In this document: piece by piece, positions 7,725 to 17,915 of the stretch
Layout of the letters: each line of letters begins with the position of its first letter
Numbering within the stretch: the first letter of the stretch is position 1
Assembly: GCF_020215645.1 (NCBI RefSeq)
Contig: NZ_CP084058.1
Location: 3,968,001 to 4,032,000 of the forward strand
Direction of reading: 5' to 3'
Source: Nonomuraea gerenzanensis
Lineage (GTDB): Bacteria; Actinomycetota; Actinomycetes; Streptosporangiales; Streptosporangiaceae
Length of the DNA: 64,000 nt
Notes under the pieces: generated by a model
The model's database searches: none
Told to the model about the DNA's origin: nothing
What the model saw: the letters and a program-made list of their open reading frames with translations, nothing else
Made by a program: the position numbers and the translations under genes

Positions 7725-10085
7725 ATGAGCGACTCGGCCCGGATCGTGATCATCGGCGGCGGGGTGGGCGGCGCGTCCGTCGCCTACCACCTCGCCCAAC
7801 TCGGCGAACGCGACGTCGTCCTGCTGGAGCGGGACGAGCTCACCAGCGGCTCCACCTTCCACTCCGCCGGGCTCGTCGGGCAGTTGCGCGCCGACCCCAC
7901 CCTGACCCGGATGAACCAGTACTCCGTCGAGCTCTACCGCACCCTCGACGCGGGATGGACCGAGTGCGGCGGCATCAAGCTCGCCTCCACCCCGGAGCGG
8001 ATGGCGGAGATCCGCCGCCAGATCGGCTGGGCCCGCACGTTCGGCCTGCCGCTGGAGGAGATCTCCGTGGCCGAGGCCGTGGAGCTGTTCCCGCTCATGG
8101 ACCCGGCGGGCGTGGTCGGCGCGGCGTACCTGCCGACGGACGGGCAGATCGACCCGTCCCAGCTCTGCTACGCGCTCGCGAGCCGCGCCCGCGAGGCCGG
8201 CGTCACCGTCCGCACCCGCACCCGCGTGCTCGGCATCACCGTCGAGCGGGGCCGCGTCACGGGTGTGCGCACCGACCAGGGCGATCTCGCGTGCGAGATC
8301 GTGGTCAACTGCGGCGGCATGTTCGCCGCCGAGATCGGCCGCATGGCCGGGGTGCGGGTCCCGATCGTGCCGATGTCGCACCAGTACGTCGTCAGCGACG
8401 CCTTCCACGACCACACGGGCCTGCCCACCCTGCGCGACCCCGACCTGCTCATCTACTACCGCCAGGAGGTCCAGGGCCTGGTCATGGGCGGCTACGAGCG
8501 CCAGTGCGCCCCCTGGACGGCCGGGCAGAACGCCTACGACGCGGTGCCGGGCGACTTCAACGGCCGCCTCCTGCCGGAGGACTGGCCCAGGTTCGAGGAG
8601 ATCTCCGACAACTCCCGGATCCGCGTGCCCGCCATGGCCGACGTCGGCATCCGCAAGCTGATCAACGGGCCGGAGGCGTTCACCCCCGACAACGAGTTCT
8701 GCCTGGGCGAGACCGAGGTGGCCGGGTTCTTCGTGGCCGCGGGGTTCTGCGCCCACGGCATCGCGGGCGCGGGCGGCATCGGCAAGGTGATGGCCGAGTG
8801 GATCGTCGAGGGCGAGCCCAGCATGGACCTGTGGCACATGGACGTGCGCCGCTTCGGCCGCCACTACCGCTCGCCGTCGTACACGATCAAGCGGGCGGTG
8901 GAGAACTACGAGACGTACTACGACATCCGCTACCCCGGCCACGAGCGGTCGGCGGGCCGGCCGCTGCGGGTCTCGCCCGCCTACGGCTGGCACGCCGCCC
9001 ACGGGGCCGTCTTCGGCGAGAAGTCGGGATGGGAGCGGGTCAACTACTACGCCGCCAACGAGCATCCCGGCGAGGAGGAGCGCCCGGACGGGTGGGCCGG
9101 GCGGCTGTGGTCCTCCGCGATCGGGGCCGAGCACCGGGCCACGCGCACGGCCGCCGGGCTGTTCGACGAGAGCTCGTTCGCCAAGATCGAGGTCACCGGC
9201 CCCGACGCCGCCGAGCTGCTGGAATGGGTGTGCGACAACCGGGTGGCCAGGCACGTGGGCGCCGTCACCTACACGCAGGCGCTCAACCGGCGCGGCGGCA
9301 TCGAGTGCGACTTCACCGTCACCCGCCGCGGCGAGCAGGAGTTCCTCATCGTCACCGGCACCGCGTTCGGCGCGCACGACCTGGGCTGGCTGCGCAAGCA
9401 GGCCGCGCTCACCGGCTCGACGGCCAGGATCGCGGACGTGACCGGCCAGTACGCCTGCTTCGCGCTGTGGGGGCCGCGGGCCCGCGACGTGCTGGGCGGG
9501 CTGTCACCCGATCCGCTGGACTTCCCGTTCATGTCGGCGCGCGAGCTGACCGTGGGGGACGTGCCCGTGCTGGCGCTGCGGGTGACGTTCGTGGGGGAGC
9601 ACGGGTGGGAGCTGTACTGCTCCAGCGAGTACGGCCTCGCGCTCTGGCAGACGCTGTGGCGGGCGGGGGAGCCGCACGGGCTGGTGGCCGGTGGCTACCG
9701 GGCCATCGACAGCCTGCGGCTGGAGAAGGGATACCGGGTGTGGGGGGCCGACCTCGGGCCCGAGACGACGCCGTACGAGGCAGGGCTGGGCTTCTGCGTC
9801 AAGACCGACAAGGACTTCCTCGGCAGGGACGCCCTCGACCCGGCGCCCGCGCGGCGGCTGCGCTGCCTGACGCTGCGCGATCCGCGCGCCGTCGCGCTCG
9901 GCAACGAGCCGGTGCGGGTGGACGGGCGGGTGGCGGCCCGGGTGACCTCCGGCGGGTACGGCTACACCGCCCGTGAGTCGATCGCCTACGCCTACCTGGA
10001 GGCCGAGCCGGGGACACCGGTGGAGGTCGAGGTGGAGGGGCGGTGGGTGCCCGGGGTGGTGGTCAAGAGCCCTCTGGTGCCGTGA
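7725..10085 (+). CDS. FAD-dependent oxidoreductase with GcvT domain (dimethylglycine/sarcosine dehydrogenase-like)
   Basis: The 786-residue fusion has the architecture of dimethylglycine and sarcosine dehydrogenases. An N-terminal DAO domain (residues 1 to about 370) carries the Rossmann motif IIGGGVGGASVAYHL and the GSTFHSAGL segment, whose His is in the position used for covalent FAD attachment in this family. A middle FAO-type region follows. The aminomethyltransferase (GcvT) domain runs from about 430 to 690 (FDESSFAKIEVTGPDA, YTQALNRRGGIECDFTV, GEHGWELYCSSEYG), with a GcvT C-terminal barrel after it. Such enzymes oxidatively demethylate N-methyl glycine derivatives, with folate taking the C1 unit. 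ATG 7725 has no clear ribosome binding site. It overlaps the convergent GntR gene by 23 bp. Confidence 0.9.
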   Translation: MSDSARIVIIGGGVGGASVAYHLAQLGERDVVLLERDELTSGSTFHSAGLVGQLRADPTLTRMNQYSVELYRTLDAGWTECGGIKLASTPERMAEIRRQIGWARTFGLPLEEISVAEAVELFPLMDPAGVVGAAYLPTDGQIDPSQLCYALASRAREAGVTVRTRTRVLGITVERGRVTGVRTDQGDLACEIVVNCGGMFAAEIGRMAGVRVPIVPMSHQYVVSDAFHDHTGLPTLRDPDLLIYYRQEVQGLVMGGYERQCAPWTAGQNAYDAVPGDFNGRLLPEDWPRFEEISDNSRIRVPAMADVGIRKLINGPEAFTPDNEFCLGETEVAGFFVAAGFCAHGIAGAGGIGKVMAEWIVEGEPSMDLWHMDVRRFGRHYRSPSYTIKRAVENYETYYDIRYPGHERSAGRPLRVSPAYGWHAAHGAVFGEKSGWERVNYYAANEHPGEEERPDGWAGRLWSSAIGAEHRATRTAAGLFDESSFAKIEVTGPDAAELLEWVCDNRVARHVGAVTYTQALNRRGGIECDFTVTRRGEQEFLIVTGTAFGAHDLGWLRKQAALTGSTARIADVTGQYACFALWGPRARDVLGGLSPDPLDFPFMSARELTVGDVPVLALRVTFVGEHGWELYCSSEYGLALWQTLWRAGEPHGLVAGGYRAIDSLRLEKGYRVWGADLGPETTPYEAGLGFCVKTDKDFLGRDALDPAPARRLRCLTLRDPRAVALGNEPVRVDGRVAARVTSGGYGYTARESIAYAYLEAEPGTPVEVEVEGRWVPGVVVKSPLVP

Positions 10086-10833
10086 CGCCGCTGCGTACCG
10101 TGATGCGGACCCGGTCCGGGCGGAACAGGTCGCGGGCGTACTCCACCGGCGTGCCGCCCGCCGCGTAGGCGGTGCGCTCGATCAGCATCAGCGGCGTGCC
10201 GGGCTCGATGCCCAGCTCGGCGGCCTCGGCCGGCTGGGCGATGACCGGGTCGAGGTGCTCGGTCGCGGTGCGCGGCTCCAGGTCGTACCGGGTGGCCAGG
10301 AGCGCGTACAGGGAGCCGGTGAGGTCCTCGTCCAGCAGGCCGGGCAGGCTGGGAAAGTACGAGCGTTCCAGCGCCACCGGCGACCGCCCGGCCGACCGCA
10401 CCCGCGCCACCTCGTGCACCGCGGCGCCCGGCGCGACCCCCAGGGCCCGCGCGGCGGCGGCGGGCGCGGGCACCGTCGCCGCCCGCAGGATCCGTGCCTC
10501 GGCCCGCAGGTGGGCGCGGCGCATCTGCTCGGTGAACCCGGCCAGCCCCGTCAGGTCGCAGTCGATGCGCGGCTCCGGGCGCGGCTCGGCGACGAACGCG
10601 CCGCCCGACCGGCCGGGCACCCGCACCAGCACGCCGTCGCGTTCCAGCGAGGCCAGCGCCTGCCGCAGCGTCATCCTGCTCACGCCGAGCCGCCCGGCCA
10701 GCTCCCGCTCGCCGGGCAGCCGGTCGCCCGGCGCCAGCTCGCCGCCGGCGATCGAGGCGAGCAGCCAGCGCTCGATCTGCACGTGCGCGGGGACGCCGGT
10801 GCCGCGTTCCAGCTCAGGCGGAGTCCCGACCAC
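10063..10833 (-). CDS. GntR-family (HutC subfamily) transcriptional regulator
   Basis: The 256-residue protein has an N-terminal winged helix (VPAHVQIERWLLASIAGGEL, LPGERELAGRLGVSRMTLRQ, LERDGVLVRVPGRSGGAFVA). The C-terminal UTRA ligand-binding domain shows RSAGRSPVALERSYFP, EHLDPVIAQPAEAAELGIE and LIERTAYAAGGTPVEYARDL. UTRA regulators bind small effectors (sugars, amino-acid derivatives) and usually repress. The gene points toward the dehydrogenase, overlapping its 3' end, and the matching operator GGTCTAGACC sits upstream of that dehydrogenase. Control of the choline-kinase-like/dehydrogenase pair is therefore the simplest reading. The effector is not known; a methylated glycine or choline derivative would fit the context. 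Confidence 0.9.
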   Translation of the reverse strand: MVGTPPELERGTGVPAHVQIERWLLASIAGGELAPGDRLPGERELAGRLGVSRMTLRQALASLERDGVLVRVPGRSGGAFVAEPRPEPRIDCDLTGLAGFTEQMRRAHLRAEARILRAATVPAPAAAARALGVAPGAAVHEVARVRSAGRSPVALERSYFPSLPGLLDEDLTGSLYALLATRYDLEPRTATEHLDPVIAQPAEAAELGIEPGTPLMLIERTAYAAGGTPVEYARDLFRPDRVRITVRSGVTAPEGS

Positions 10834-10871
10834 AGGCGCAGGTTACCTCCTGGCAAAAAGCGGGCAACCTC

Positions 10872-10932
10872 CGGGCGTCACCCTTCCGACAGGCTTCCGG
10901 CAGGTGGCTTCGGGCGTCACCCTTCCGACAGG
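10872..10932. repeat. Direct repeat across the stop codon of the flavin oxidoreductase gene
   Basis: A 22-bp sequence beginning CGGGCGTCAC is present at 10872-10893 and 10911-10932 (period 39 bp, exactly 13 codons). The second copy contains the stop codon (10917-10919) and last codons of the minus-strand gene. The first copy carries an in-frame second TGA (10878-10880), so the gene ends in two stops spaced 13 codons apart. Confidence 0.8.
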
Positions 10933-12044
10933 TGGCGCAGCCGCTCGATCGCCTCGCCGAACTCGCTGACCATGTCGTAGACCACGTCCCTGGCCGGCCG
11001 CACCTGGTCGAGCTGGCCTACGACCTGCCCCACGAAGTAGTTGACCAGCTCCACGGCCCCCGGCTCGCCCTTCTCCGCCGCCGCCCCGATGCGCGCCATC
11101 GCGCCCTCGGCCAGCAACATCTGCAGCGGCATCCCCAGCGCGCCGGGGCTCTCCTGACCGGCGTCCCACTCATCCGTCCAGGCGGACTTGAGCTGCCGGG
11201 CCGGCTTGCCCGTGCGGGAGCGGGAGCGGACCGTGTCCAGCGACGAGGCCGCCAGGAACTTGGCCTTGACCGCCGGCGCCGTCTCGGCCTCCTCGGTGGT
11301 GAGCCACACCGAGCCGCACCACACGCCCTCGGCGCCGAGCGCCATGGCGGCGGCCATCTGCCGCCCCGACGCGATCCCGCCCGCCGCCAGCACGGGGACG
11401 GGGGCGACCGTGTCCACGACCTGGGGCACCAGCACCATCGTGGAGACCTCGCCGGTGTGCCCGCCGGCCTCCGTGCCCTGCGCCACGATCAGGTCCGCGC
11501 CCGCCGCCACCTGCCTGCGGGCGTGCTCGACCGTGCCGACCAGCGCGGCCACCGGCACGCCCGCCTCCCTGGCCCTGGACACCATCTCGGGCGGCGGCGG
11601 CCCCAGGGCGCTGGCGATCAGCCCGATGCGGTGCTTGAGCGCCACGTCGATCAGCCCCGTCGCACCGGCCGCCGTCACCCGCCTGCCGAACTCGTCGGCC
11701 ACCGCCGTCATCGGCTGGCCGGGGGCGCTGACGCCGTACTTGGCCAGGAGATGGGTGACGAAGTCGCGGTGACGGTCGGGGACGGCCTCCATGAGGTGCG
11801 TGCGTCGGTCGAGCGCCGAGGCGTCGACCTTGCCGGGGACGAGCACGTCCACCCCGTACGGCCGGCCGCCCACCCGTTCGTCCAGCCAGGTCAGCTCCGT
11901 GTCGAGCTGCTCCGGCGAGTACGCGATCGCGCCCAGCACCCCGAAACCGCCCGCGTTCGTGACGGCGGCCACCACGTCGCGGCAGTGGCTGAAGGCGAAC
12001 AGCGGGAACTCGATGCCCAAACGCTCACAGATGGCGGTCCGCAT
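10917..12044 (-). CDS. NAD(P)H-dependent flavin oxidoreductase / nitronate monooxygenase family
   Basis: This 375-residue FMN-dependent TIM-barrel protein shows the family features. The start is MRTAICERLGIEFPLFAFSH, with NAGGFGVLGAIAYSPEQLD next. IVAQGTEAGGHTGEVSTMVLVPQVVD is the FMN-phosphate region with its conserved His, and VPVLAAGGIASGRQMAAAMALGAEGVWCGS completes the barrel. Members oxidise nitronates or act as enoyl-reductase-like flavoproteins. The actinobacterial type is often annotated as nitronate monooxygenase without proof. It is monocistronic here. ATG 12044 is a clear start. The 3' end lies in a duplicated segment (10872-10932). Confidence 0.88.
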   Translation of the reverse strand: MRTAICERLGIEFPLFAFSHCRDVVAAVTNAGGFGVLGAIAYSPEQLDTELTWLDERVGGRPYGVDVLVPGKVDASALDRRTHLMEAVPDRHRDFVTHLLAKYGVSAPGQPMTAVADEFGRRVTAAGATGLIDVALKHRIGLIASALGPPPPEMVSRAREAGVPVAALVGTVEHARRQVAAGADLIVAQGTEAGGHTGEVSTMVLVPQVVDTVAPVPVLAAGGIASGRQMAAAMALGAEGVWCGSVWLTTEEAETAPAVKAKFLAASSLDTVRSRSRTGKPARQLKSAWTDEWDAGQESPGALGMPLQMLLAEGAMARIGAAAEKGEPGAVELVNYFVGQVVGQLDQVRPARDVVYDMVSEFGEAIERLRHLSEG

Positions 12045-12089
12045 GGAACGACGCTAACTGTCAGAACCTTGTTCGGTCCAGAGGGTGAC

Positions 12090-12734
12090 TCAGGGGATGA
12101 TGTCCAGCGTCACGGGTGTGTGCCAGCCCAGCTCCGGCGTGTAGCCGCGCACACGCCTGGCGGGCACCCCCGCCACCACGCTGTGGTCGGGGAACTCACC
12201 GCGCACCACCGCGCCGCCCGCCACCACGCAGTGCCGCCCCAGCGTGGTGCCCGGCAGGATGATCGCGCCCGTGCCCAGCCACGAGCCGGAGCCGATGGAG
12301 ACGGGGCTGTTGCGCGGCCACTGCCGGCCGATCGGGATGTCGGGGTCGTCGTAGACGTGGTTCTGGTCCGTGATGTAGACGTACGGCCCGGTGAAGACGT
12401 CGTCGCCGATCTCGACCGACTGGTGCGCCACGAGGTGCGAGCCCCGGCCGATCGAGCAGCTCGCGCCGATCCGCAGGATCGTGTCGGGGCCGAGGTCCCG
12501 GTCGGGGACCATGCCGCACGACATCGACACCCGCTCCCCGATGAGCGTGTGCTCGCCGATCTCGATCCACTGCTCGCCGAAGATCGCTCCAGGGGGGAAC
12601 GCGATGCTGACTCCGGCGCCGAGCCGGCGGAAACGGTAGCCGGCGGGACTGGCGGGGGAGATCTCACCGGCGTGGCGGATCGCCGCGTAGGCACGGTGAA
12701 TCAACGCGCCCAAAGCCCGCCGTACTAGTGACAT
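12090..12734 (-). CDS. Left-handed beta-helix acyltransferase
   Basis: From ATG 12734 the protein has about 214 residues. The middle is a left-handed beta-helix with hexapeptide repeats: IEIGEHTLIGERVSM, ILRIGASCSIGRGSHLV, VEIGDDVFTGPYVYI, and later SIGSGSWLGTGAIILPG, TLGRHCVVAGGAVVRG, VVAGVPARRVRGY. TDQNHVYDDP includes the His typical of the maltose/galactoside O-acetyltransferase active site. Such enzymes transfer acyl groups from acyl-CoA to a sugar or other hydroxyl. The substrate is unknown. The open frame reaches 12857, but those 41 residues lack family similarity and would overlap pyrG; the ATG at 12734 was preferred for that reason. Confidence 0.85.
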   Translation of the reverse strand: MSLVRRALGALIHRAYAAIRHAGEISPASPAGYRFRRLGAGVSIAFPPGAIFGEQWIEIGEHTLIGERVSMSCGMVPDRDLGPDTILRIGASCSIGRGSHLVAHQSVEIGDDVFTGPYVYITDQNHVYDDPDIPIGRQWPRNSPVSIGSGSWLGTGAIILPGTTLGRHCVVAGGAVVRGEFPDHSVVAGVPARRVRGYTPELGWHTPVTLDIIP

Positions 12735-12799
12735 AGGCACCAAAGTTACCGCTAGGTCATGCCGTTCAGGCATGTGAGGGGCGTTGTTTGATATCCTGA

Positions 12800-15117
<2,318 letters not shown>

Positions 15118-15132
15118 CGGAAGGACCAGTTC

Positions 15133-16038
15133 GTGGAGGCGGTGCTCTCCAGCTACCTCGCCCATCTGGCCGTGGAGCGCGGCCTGGCCGCCAACACGCT
15201 CGCGTCCTACCGTCGTGACCTGCGCCGATACTTCGAGCATCTCCAGGCGCGCGGGCGCCTGGAGCTCGGCGAGGTGGGGGAGGCCGACGTGCTGGCCTTC
15301 CTCGCCGCGCTGCGCGAGGGCGACGGCGAGCACCCCGCCCTGGTCGCCAGCTCCGCGGCCCGCGCCGTCTCCGCCGTGCGCGGGCTGCACCGCTTCGCCC
15401 TGCGCGAAGGCGTCACGGCCCACGACCCCGCCCACGAGGTACGCCCGCCGCGCCAGCTCCGCCGCCTGCCCAAGGCCATCGGCGTGGACGAGGTCGAGCG
15501 CCTCATCGCCGCCTCAGGCCCCGACGGCGCGCCGCTCACGCTGCGCAACCGCGCCCTGCTGGAGGTCCTGTACGGCACCGGCGCCCGCATCTCCGAGGCC
15601 GTGGGGCTGGCCGTGGACGACCTGGAGGACGACCAGGTACGCCTGCACGGCAAGGGCAACCGCACCCGGGTCGTGCCCCTGGGGCGCTACGCCCGGTCCG
15701 CGCTGGACGCCTACCTCGTACGGGCTCGGCCGGGGTTGCTCGCCCACGGGCGCGGCACCCCGGCGGTCTTCCTCAACGCCCGCGGCGGGCGGCTGACCAG
15801 GCAGGGAGCCTGGGAGGTGCTCCAGGCCGCCGCCGAACGAGCCGGACTCGACGGGATAAGCCCGCACGTACTCCGGCATTCCTTTGCAACTCACCTGATC
15901 GACGGCGGCGCGGACGTTAGGGTGGTACAGGAGTTGCTCGGCCATGCCTCTGTGACGACCACTCAGGTCTACACCCTGGTCACGGTCGACAAACTCCGCG
16001 AGGTCTACGCCGCCGCGCATCCACGTGCCCGGCAGTGA
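15133..16038 (+). CDS. xerD: Tyrosine recombinase XerD
   Basis: The 301-residue site-specific recombinase has an N-terminal SAM-like core-binding domain ([23 protein letters not shown]) and a catalytic domain with all usual residues. Arg lies in [13 protein letters not shown], Lys in the beta-hairpin [13 protein letters not shown], the H-x-x-R in [11 protein letters not shown], His in [13 protein letters not shown] and the nucleophile Tyr in that last segment. XerD with XerC resolves chromosome dimers at dif; many actinobacteria keep xerD beside scpA/scpB. The GTG start 15133 follows GAAGGA. It is the chromosomal housekeeping type, not a mobile-element integrase. Confidence 0.95.
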   Translation: MEAVLSSYLAHLAVERGLAANTLASYRRDLRRYFEHLQARGRLELGEVGEADVLAFLAALREGDGEHPALVASSAARAVSAVRGLHRFALREGVTAHDPAHEVRPPRQLRRLPKAIGVDEVERLIAASGPDGAPLTLRNRALLEVLYGTGARISEAVGLAVDDLEDDQVRLHGKGNRTRVVPLGRYARSALDAYLVRARPGLLAHGRGTPAVFLNARGGRLTRQGAWEVLQAAAERAGLDGISPHVLRHSFATHLIDGGADVRVVQELLGHASVTTTQVYTLVTVDKLREVYAAAHPRARQ

Positions 16039-16080
16039 TCTATAGTCTTTTGGGACGTGCGCCGCCCACGGCGTGCCGCC

Positions 16081-16122
16081 TTGCCGCGTTAAGTGGTGAC
16101 GCCATAGTGTCCGTCCGGACGG
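16081..16122 (+). promoter_or_regulatory. Probable parA promoter with palindrome
   Basis: TTGCCG (16081-16086) and TAGTGT (16105-16110) form a -35/-10 pair spaced by 18 bp in the 117-bp xerD-parA gap. A perfect 12-bp palindrome CCGTCCGGACGG (16111-16122) covers the expected start site, so a repressor could bind there. parA-scpA-scpB-rluB would be the transcript. Confidence 0.4.
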
Positions 16123-16155
16123 TCCGGTTCGGGATCGTCAGGGAGGTTCGAGCTG

Positions 16156-17097
16156 GTGACTGTGACGACCAAGGGTTCGACCCCGGGGACCCCCGACAAC
16201 CCCTGGGGCGACACGAAGACCAACGCGCCTTCCAACGGCGTCAACCTCGGCCCGACGCAGCGGCCCCGGCCGGTGTTCCCGGAGCCGGTGCCCCCGGCGG
16301 TGCACGGCCCGGCGCGCGTGGTCGCGATGGTCAACCAGAAGGGCGGCGTCGGCAAGACGACCACCACCATCAACCTGGGCGCCGCGCTCGTCGAATACGG
16401 CCTCAAGGTGCTGCTGGTCGACTTCGACCCGCAGGGCGCGCTCTCCGTCGGCCTGGGCATCAACCCGCTCCAGCTCGACCTGACCGTCTACAACCTGCTC
16501 ATGGAGCGCGGCGTCACCGCCGAGGAGGTGCTGCTGCAGACCGGCGTCGAGGGCCTCGACCTGCTGCCCAGCAACATCGACCTGTCCGCGGCCGAAGTGC
16601 AGCTCGTCACCGAGGTCGCCCGCGAGCAGGTGCTCGGCCGCGTCATCAAGCCGCTGCTGCCGCACTACGACGTGTGCCTCATCGACTGCCAGCCGTCGCT
16701 CGGCCTGCTCACCATCAACGCCCTCACCTGCGCCCACGGCGTCATGGTGCCGCTGGAGTGCGAGTTCTTCGCGCTGCGCGGCGTGGCGCTGCTCATGGAC
16801 ACCATCTCCAAGGTCCAGGAGCGGCTCAACGAGGAGCTCGAGATCGAGGGCCTGCTCGCCACCATGTACGACGCCCGCACCCTGCACGGCCGCGAGGTGC
16901 TGGCCCGGGTCGTGGAGGCGTTCGGCGACAAGGTGTTCCACACCGTCATCAACCGCACGGTGCGCTTCCCCGACGCGACGGTGGCAGGTGAGCCCATCAC
17001 CACCTTCGACCCGTCGTCCCTCGGCGCCAACGCCTACCGTGAGCTGGCCCGCGAGGTGCTCTCGCGCTGGCCGGCGCCTGCGACAATGGCCAGGTGA
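16156..17097 (+). CDS. ParA-family ATPase linked to scpAB
   Basis: This 313-residue ParA/Soj-type ATPase has a deviant Walker A MVNQKGGVGKTTTTINLG after a roughly 55-residue Pro-rich N-terminal extension. Walker A' and B segments are VLLVDFDPQGALSVGLG and YDVCLIDCQPSLGLLTINAL, and C-terminal TVINRTVRFPDATVAGEPI is present. No parB follows, so this is the orphan ParA that accompanies scpA/scpB in actinobacteria rather than the oriC partition ParA. The GTG start (16156) is preceded by GGGAGG at 16141-16146. The 3' end overlaps scpA (GTGA), implying translational coupling and a role together with SMC-ScpAB in nucleoid organisation. Confidence 0.93.
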   Translation: MTVTTKGSTPGTPDNPWGDTKTNAPSNGVNLGPTQRPRPVFPEPVPPAVHGPARVVAMVNQKGGVGKTTTTINLGAALVEYGLKVLLVDFDPQGALSVGLGINPLQLDLTVYNLLMERGVTAEEVLLQTGVEGLDLLPSNIDLSAAEVQLVTEVAREQVLGRVIKPLLPHYDVCLIDCQPSLGLLTINALTCAHGVMVPLECEFFALRGVALLMDTISKVQERLNEELEIEGLLATMYDARTLHGREVLARVVEAFGDKVFHTVINRTVRFPDATVAGEPITTFDPSSLGANAYRELAREVLSRWPAPATMAR

Positions 17098-17915
17098 CCA
17101 CCGAGCAGCAGCCGCCCCCGCAGGGCTTCCAGGTTCACCTGGACGTCTTCGAGGGTCCGTTCGACCTGCTCCTCGGCCTCATCGCCAAGCACAAGCTCGA
17201 CATCACCGAGGTCTCGCTCTCCAAGGTCACCGACGAGTTCATCGCCTACATCCGCTCCCGCGGCCCCGAGTGGGACCTCGACCAGACCAGCCACTTCCTG
17301 CTGGTCGCCGCCACCCTGCTCGACCTCAAGGCGGCCCGGCTGCTGCCCACCGGCGAGGTCGAGGACGAGGAGGACCTGGCACTCCTGGAGGCCAGGGACC
17401 TGCTGTTCGCCCGGCTGCTGCAGTACAAGGCCTACAAAGAGGTGGCCAAGGTCTTCGCCGGGCGGATGGCCGAGGAGGCGCTGCGCTACCCCCGTACGGC
17501 GCCGATGGAGGAGCAGTTCGCCAACCTCCTGCCCGAGCTCATCCTCGGCATCGGCCCCGAGCAGCTCGCCCGCATCGCCGCCAGGGCCTTCACCCCCAAG
17601 CTGCCGCCCACCGTCAACCTGGGGCACGTCTACCAGCCGCTGGCCAGCGTCAAGGAGCAGGCGGCGATCCTCGTCATGCACCTGCGCCGGCTCCGCCGCG
17701 CCACCTTCCGCGCGCTCGTGGCCGACTGCGACGGCACCTTCGAGGTCATCGCGCGGTTCCTGGCCGTGCTGGAGCTCTTCCGGGAGTCGGCGGTGACGTT
17801 CGAGCAGGTGGAGCCGCTGGGGGATCTGCATGTGACGTGGACGGGGGCTGACGAGGGGGATGTGGCGGTGGGCGACGACTACGAGGAACCCGCGGAGAGA
17901 CCAACCGATGACTGA
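17094..17915 (+). CDS. scpA: Segregation and condensation protein A
   Basis: The 273-residue kleisin subunit has its N-terminal SMC-neck-binding region FQVHLDVFEGPFDLLLGLIAKHKLDITEVSL, which is diagnostic. Acidic linker sequence GEVEDEEDLALLEARDLLF lies in the middle. The C-terminal winged helix HLRRLRRATFRALVADCDGTFEVIARFLAVLELFRESAV binds the SMC cap. It bridges the SMC heads with ScpB to organise and segregate the chromosome. The GTG start overlaps the parA stop, and its stop overlaps the start of scpB, so parA-scpA-scpB form one coupled operon. About 30 acidic residues follow the winged helix. Confidence 0.95.
   Translation: MTTEQQPPPQGFQVHLDVFEGPFDLLLGLIAKHKLDITEVSLSKVTDEFIAYIRSRGPEWDLDQTSHFLLVAATLLDLKAARLLPTGEVEDEEDLALLEARDLLFARLLQYKAYKEVAKVFAGRMAEEALRYPRTAPMEEQFANLLPELILGIGPEQLARIAARAFTPKLPPTVNLGHVYQPLASVKEQAAILVMHLRRLRRATFRALVADCDGTFEVIARFLAVLELFRESAVTFEQVEPLGDLHVTWTGADEGDVAVGDDYEEPAERPTDD

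Noticed and set aside
15133..16038. Integrase of a mobile element
   Set aside because: The protein is the chromosomal XerD in its usual place beside parA-scpAB; no attachment site or phage genes adjoin.
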